Origin: Ralstonia wenshanensis | GTDB lineage: Bacteria > Pseudomonadota > Gammaproteobacteria > Burkholderiales > Burkholderiaceae | Length of the DNA: 64,000 nucleotides | Assembly: GCF_021173085.1 (NCBI RefSeq) | Contig: NZ_CP076413.1 | Location: forward strand, 620,001 to 684,000 | Direction: 5' to 3' | Shown here: positions 61,967-64,000 of the stretch, one piece after another | Numbering within the stretch: position 1 is the first letter of the stretch | Layout of the letters: each line of letters begins with the position of its first letter | Notes under the pieces: generated by a model | The model's input: the letters and a program-made list of their open reading frames with translations, nothing else | Told to the model about the DNA's origin: nothing | Database searches by the model: none | Translations under genes and position numbers: made by a program

Positions 61967-63283
61967 ATGTCCATCGCCTTGAACCTTCTAAAGCACAGGG
62001 CGCCTGAGGTATCGGCGGCGTCTCCAGTGGCCGCCGCGGGTGCTCGCCACTGGTTGGGCGCGGACCGCCTGCGCGTGTACTCGATGGCTGCGCTGGCCTG
62101 CTACGTCGCGTACTTTGTAATCTGGGCCGTTCGCGCCAGTGTGTTGAAGGTCGCGGGTGTCTTTCCGCTTGGCGGCGATTTTCTGGTGTTCTGGAGCGCC
62201 GCGCAGTTGGTGCTGCAAGGGCACCCACTCGCTGCCTACGATGTGGCTGTGCTGCATAACGTGGAGCTCGCAACCGTCCCGCTGGTGGCGACAACCCAGG
62301 GGTTGTTGCCCTGGTTCTATCCGCCAACCTTTCTGCCCTTCGTCGCCCCTTTCGGGCTGCTGCCGTACTGGCTTGCCGTGCTCGTCTTCCTGAGTATGAG
62401 CGTCGGGTGCTTCCTGTGCGTTGTCGGCCGGATCGTGCCATTGCGGCAGGCATGGCTGCCGTGCGCGGCGTTTCCGGGGATTGCGGTCGTGCTTGCAACG
62501 GGGCAGAACGCGTTGCTCTTGGCGGCGTGTGCTGGTTTGGCGCTCACGTTGCTGCATTCCCCTCGCCCCAAGCGGCCCGCAAGCCCAATCGCCGCGGGCA
62601 TGTTGCTCGCCCTGCTGACAGTGAAACCGCAATTGGCGGTGATGTTTCCGGTGGCGCTGATGTGCGCCAGAGCCTGGAAAGCGTTGATTGCAATGGCGCT
62701 GACCTCGCTCGCATTGGTAGTGCTGGCGCTGATGGCGTTCGGGCCGCAGTCGTTCATTGCCTTTCTTCAGAACGCGGCGTTTGCACGGTCGGCGGTGGAA
62801 TCCGGTGCAGTCCATCTGGAGCGCATGCCCACCCTCTTTGCCATGGTCAAGATGCTGCACGGCAGCGTGATGCTGGCCTACGTGCTGCATCTGATGGGGG
62901 CCTTCACGGCCTGTGCCGCAGTCGCCTATGCCTGGAGTCGGCCTTGCAGCTTTGCACTGCGCGCTGCAGCCGTGCTGACGGCAACCATGCTCGCCAGCCC
63001 CTACCTGTACGACTACGACCTGGCCTTCCTCGGTCTGGCCATTGCCTGGCTGGCCTCCTACGCGTTGCGGGACGGGTGGCTGCCCGGTGAACGTGAAGGG
63101 CTCATCCTGCTGTGGCTTCTGCCGCTGGGCGGAATGCTCTTGATTGACCGACTCGGCTTTCAACTGATGCCGCTTGTATTGCTGTTTGCACTCGCGCATA
63201 TCGCGCGCCGTATTCATCTTGAGCGCACACGCAACGCGTCACGCAGCCGCGTGCCAAGGCGCCTTGGACGGGGAGAACAATGA
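61967..63283 (+). CDS. GT87-family membrane glycosyltransferase (DUF2029), second copy
   Basis: A 438-residue paralogue of the preceding gene with the same motifs in the same order: GGDFLVFWSAAQLVLQG, LPWFYPPTFLPF, TGQNALLLAA, KPQLAVMFPVAL, SPYLYDYDLAFLG. The two copies clearly arose by duplication but have diverged. The C-terminal tail is Arg-rich. Its stop overlaps the GT2 gene by 4 bases, so the three genes form one operon that probably builds a glycan on a lipid carrier. Confidence 0.87.
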   Translation: MSIALNLLKHRAPEVSAASPVAAAGARHWLGADRLRVYSMAALACYVAYFVIWAVRASVLKVAGVFPLGGDFLVFWSAAQLVLQGHPLAAYDVAVLHNVELATVPLVATTQGLLPWFYPPTFLPFVAPFGLLPYWLAVLVFLSMSVGCFLCVVGRIVPLRQAWLPCAAFPGIAVVLATGQNALLLAACAGLALTLLHSPRPKRPASPIAAGMLLALLTVKPQLAVMFPVALMCARAWKALIAMALTSLALVVLALMAFGPQSFIAFLQNAAFARSAVESGAVHLERMPTLFAMVKMLHGSVMLAYVLHLMGAFTACAAVAYAWSRPCSFALRAAAVLTATMLASPYLYDYDLAFLGLAIAWLASYALRDGWLPGEREGLILLWLLPLGGMLLIDRLGFQLMPLVLLFALAHIARRIHLERTRNASRSRVPRRLGRGEQ

Positions 63284-64000
63284 TGTTGGATTACAAGAGA
63301 AACCAACTCCTTTCGCTGGTTGTACCGTTCTATAACGAAGGCGAGGCGCTAGAGTCCTTCTTTGCACGGGTCGTGCCGATCCTGGAGTCGATCGAGTTCA
63401 CGCAGTTCGAGATCGTGTGCGTGAACGACGGTAGCAAGGACGACACCCTGCAGAAGTTGATCGCCGTGTCACGCACGGACGAGCGTGTACGGGTGATCGA
63501 TCTGACACGCAACTTCGGCAAGGAAGCCGCGTTGACGGCCGGCATTGACGAGGCACTTGGTGATGCCGTCATCCCAATCGATGCTGATCTGCAAGATCCG
63601 CCGGAACTGATTCCCACCCTGGTGGCGCACTGGCAGAAGGGGGCGGAAGTGGTCCTTGCACAGCGCGCCAGCCGTGCCTGCGACACCTTTCTCAAGCGGG
63701 TGACTGCCGCCGCGTATTACCGCGTCCACAACACGTTGTCCGACCTGAAGCTGCCGGAGAATGTTGGCGATTTCCGCTTGATGGACCGTGCGGTCGTCAA
63801 TGCGCTCAAGCAGTTGCCCGAGCGGCACCGGTTTATGAAGGGCCTGTTTGCGTGGGTGGGTTTCAACACCGTGATCGTTCCGTACGAGCGCGAGGCACGC
63901 AGCGCAGGTCAGTCGAAGTTCTCCGGCTGGCGCCTGTGGAACTTCGCGCTGGAAGGCATCACCAGTTTCAGTACCTGGCCGCTGCGGAGCTGGACGTATA
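63280..64000 (+). CDS. GT2-family polyprenyl-phosphate glycosyltransferase, partial
   Basis: At least 240 residues; open at the window edge. The GT-A domain reads LLSLVVPFYNEGEAL, FEIVCVNDGSKDDTL, DADLQDPPELIPT, GDFRLMDRAVVNAL and ERHRFMKGLFAWVGF, then QSKFSGWRLWNFALEGITSFS at the start of the membrane helices: the GtrB/DPM1-type layout. It would load a sugar onto a polyprenyl phosphate, the donor needed by the two GT87 enzymes upstream. A GtrA-type flippase is at 45.0 kb. Confidence 0.9.
   Translation, partial: MMLDYKRNQLLSLVVPFYNEGEALESFFARVVPILESIEFTQFEIVCVNDGSKDDTLQKLIAVSRTDERVRVIDLTRNFGKEAALTAGIDEALGDAVIPIDADLQDPPELIPTLVAHWQKGAEVVLAQRASRACDTFLKRVTAAAYYRVHNTLSDLKLPENVGDFRLMDRAVVNALKQLPERHRFMKGLFAWVGFNTVIVPYEREARSAGQSKFSGWRLWNFALEGITSFSTWPLRSWTY

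Overview
The window is a high-GC chromosomal segment that I read as a Ralstonia-type betaproteobacterium (Burkholderiales). This rests on gene content and protein style: a 528-residue isocitrate lyase, a groESL operon under a perfect CIRCE operator, a Tad/Flp pilus locus of Ralstonia layout, and dense GC-rich coding on both strands. I saw no tRNA, rRNA, CRISPR array or insertion sequence.

Layout. 1-11.7 kb: the start of pqiA, a Gly-rich secreted protein, the glutathione-dependent formaldehyde detoxification pair (fghA, adhC), a chemoreceptor, a GST, an AraC-type regulator, a diguanylate cyclase, an ABM-domain protein, an AI-2E/PerM-type permease and a saccharopine-dehydrogenase-like reductase. 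12-17 kb: aceA (glyoxylate shunt), an organic-acid MFS symporter, a ModA-like periplasmic protein and a LysR regulator. 17-25.8 kb: a scar of a LamG-domain gene, a glycosidase-like lipoprotein, a second diguanylate cyclase, a degenerate 21-bp tandem array, a structured leader upstream of an orphan 120-residue protein, a MocR-type regulator divergent from a small redox operon (NmrA-like, AhpD-like, cupin), and a lipoprotein. 25.8-33.4 kb: a TetR-type regulator divergent from an aromatic catabolic operon (FAD hydroxylase, extradiol dioxygenase, fumarylacetoacetate-hydrolase-type enzyme, CoA ligase, OmpW-type porin).

33.4-40.2 kb: an AT-richer pair (small secreted protein and DUF2334 protein), a broken reading frame, then the folate-independent methionine synthase operon (mesD core MetE, mesX DUF1852, flavin reductase) divergent from a MetR-like regulator. 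40.3-45.5 kb: groESL, a DUF898 membrane protein with an M48 peptidase, and a GtrA protein. 45.7-59.7 kb: a Tad pilus locus in two converging blocks. The plus strand carries tadG/E/F-like pseudopilins; the minus strand carries three flp pilins, tadV, an AAA+ ATPase, rcpC, rcpA, a lipoprotein, tadZ, tadA, tadB and tadC. The blocks meet at a long imperfect palindrome. 60.7-64 kb: two tandem GT87 membrane glycosyltransferases and the start of a GT2 enzyme.

The most unusual signal is the roughly 250-nt leader at 21.0-21.26 kb. One middle segment can pair with either of two copies of the same two-part sequence, and the second copy contains the ribosome binding site of the downstream gene, which has the form of a translational switch. 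Next in interest are the 21-bp degenerate array just upstream of it, with related units at 33.4 kb, and the mesD-mesX-flavin reductase operon.
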